Positions 4,609 through 5,415 of a stretch of DNA of 5,415 nucleotides are shown one piece after another; position 1 is the stretch's first letter; each line of letters starts with the position of its first letter. Below the pieces are notes generated by a model. It saw only the letters and a program-made list of their open reading frames with translations, did no database searches and had not been told where the DNA came from. A program made the translations under genes and the position numbers. Origin of the DNA: an uncultured Eubacteriales bacterium (lineage in GTDB: Bacteria > Bacillota > Clostridia > Peptostreptococcales > Anaerovoracaceae); assembly GCA_959021945.1 (NCBI GenBank), contig CAUEYG010000146.1, positions 1 through 5,415 on the forward strand, read 5' to 3'.

Positions 4609-5415
4609 TTAGATGTACACCACGTCTACGCCTGGTGAACTGGCCGCATAAGCAAGGGTAGCATAGCACAGGTCAAACTCAACCACATCTCCCACTTTGT
4701 AATTATGAGAACAATCCTGTACATCTAAGATTGTGTGGTCACTGGATGCTCCCAAAACTTTTATATCTTTGTCCCGCGGAATCAGCAGTTCAGGAAAAGC
4801 GTAATCCACTTTTCCCAGTGCGATAATGACTCTTTTGCGAATTCCCCGGTCTACGAACTCCGGTTTATTGCCAAAGGCGTCAAACATAATTTTTCCCTGC
4901 GGGTAGCTTGGTTTTTCCCTGGCCTCAATGATTTCCGCCTGCAAGGTGAAGACGTCCTGGTACATATCGCTCATATCATATCCCCAAAGATCATGCAGGT
5001 CCTTTGCTAAAAGAATGCCTTCCCCAATTCGCAAAAGATTGATTCGGCGCGGCATATTTCCTTCTAGCACTCTTGGGTATGCAGTTGTAGCGCCTCCTGA
5101 AATAAACTCCAGCTCTCTTCCAATCTTTTCCTCAATCATTTCCGCACATTCTACCAGTTCATTGAGTTTTTCCGGGGTTGCCTCTATTGCCCCATAACAA
5201 CCGAGATTTGTTCCTATCCCTGCCAGTTCCAGATTGTACATATTGTTTTCAACAGAGAGGGCGGCTTCCATCAATTCTTCTTTGCTCCAAAAGCCTTCCC
5301 GCAGATCGCCCAGATCAATCATAAGAATGACCTTATGTTTTTTATCCTGCATCCCGGCCTGATGGTTGAGGGCATTCAACACCTTTAAATCACTGTTAAG
5401 GCTGATTTCCGCCAG
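4609..5415 (-). CDS. orr: Ornithine racemase, PLP-dependent (5' end cut by window edge)
   Basis: Interconverts L- and D-ornithine in the cytoplasm, supplying the D-isomer used by ornithine aminomutase. The visible part is 268 residues plus TAA, belonging to the alanine-racemase-like fold III family in its Orr/YhfX-type branch. Recognisable blocks are MIDLGDLREG (residues 32-41 of the fragment), GIGTNLGCYGA (66-76), SGGATTAYP (106-114), LLRIGEGILL (127-136) and the C-terminal LGASSDHTILD (221-231) leading into a beta-barrel-like end. Family members are about 350 residues, so roughly 85 N-terminal residues, including the PLP-binding lysine, lie beyond base 5415. The frame stays open to the edge; a GTG at 5382 is an internal valine codon, not the start, because the upstream residues (LAEISLNSDLK) fit the family. 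Its stop is followed 16 bases later by a terminator, so it is probably transcribed separately from the regulator. Orr is preferred over a generic alanine racemase because of motifs and neighbours. Confidence 0.9.
   Translation of the reverse strand: MAEISLNSDLKVLNALNHQAGMQDKKHKVILMIDLGDLREGFWSKEELMEAALSVENNMYNLELAGIGTNLGCYGAIEATPEKLNELVECAEMIEEKIGRELEFISGGATTAYPRVLEGNMPRRINLLRIGEGILLAKDLHDLWGYDMSDMYQDVFTLQAEIIEAREKPSYPQGKIMFDAFGNKPEFVDRGIRKRVIIALGKVDYAFPELLIPRDKDIKVLGASSDHTILDVQDCSHNYKVGDVVEFDLCYATLAYAASSPGVDVVYI

Noticed and set aside
5380..5382. GTG as a possible start codon of the racemase
   Set aside because: The frame is open to the window edge and the 11 residues upstream fit the family. 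Starting here would also remove the N-terminal PLP-lysine region, so the GTG is an internal codon of a gene cut by the window.
1..5415. Mobile elements, CRISPR array, tRNA or rRNA genes
   Set aside because: Genes cover almost the whole window, and the two sizeable gaps show no repeat arrays, insertion-sequence ends, transposase fragments or tRNA-like folds.

Overview
The window holds most of the ornithine-degradation locus of an anaerobic, amino-acid-fermenting Firmicute (class Clostridia). Every gene lies on the minus strand, so biological reading order runs from base 5415 down to base 1. The assignment rests on protein recognition: ornithine racemase, 2,4-diaminopentanoate dehydrogenase, both subunits of 2-amino-4-ketopentanoate (AKP) thiolase and the first codons of D-ornithine 4,5-aminomutase subunit S, together with strong AAGGAG/GGAGG ribosome binding sites and AT-rich intergenic DNA. 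Genus cannot be fixed from the sequence.

Layout in transcription order: (1) 5415-4609, the C-terminal three quarters of ornithine racemase, cut by the window edge. (2) 4608-4524, an 85-base gap with a hairpin-plus-U-tract terminator whose palindrome also contains the -35 box of a sigma-70-type promoter for the next gene. (3) 4523-3129, a PAS/AAA+/Fis-HTH sigma-54-dependent activator. (4) 3128-2858, a 271-base gap with two palindromes placed like upstream activator sites and a consensus -24/-12 sigma-54 promoter. (5) 2857-67, a tight cluster ord-ortA-ortB, followed after 24 bases by (6) the first 14 codons of oraS (42-1), which runs off the window.

Pathway (known biochemistry): L-ornithine is racemised to D-ornithine (Orr), rearranged to 2,4-diaminopentanoate (OraS/OraE, B12 and PLP), oxidatively deaminated to 2-amino-4-oxopentanoate (Ord, NAD(P)+), and cleaved with CoA to alanine and acetyl-CoA (OrtA/OrtB). 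This is the oxidative ornithine branch of Stickland-type fermentation.

The most interesting signal is regulatory. A palindrome of the form GCAA-N6-TTGC occurs three times, and by eye nowhere else in the window: twice about 107 and 130 bp upstream of the -24 element of the ord promoter, and once over the -35 box of the regulator's own promoter, inside the racemase terminator. This suggests that one activator switches on the catabolic operon and controls its own synthesis through the same DNA motif. The enzymes themselves are a known pathway; I see no novel enzymatic system, mobile element, CRISPR array or RNA gene.
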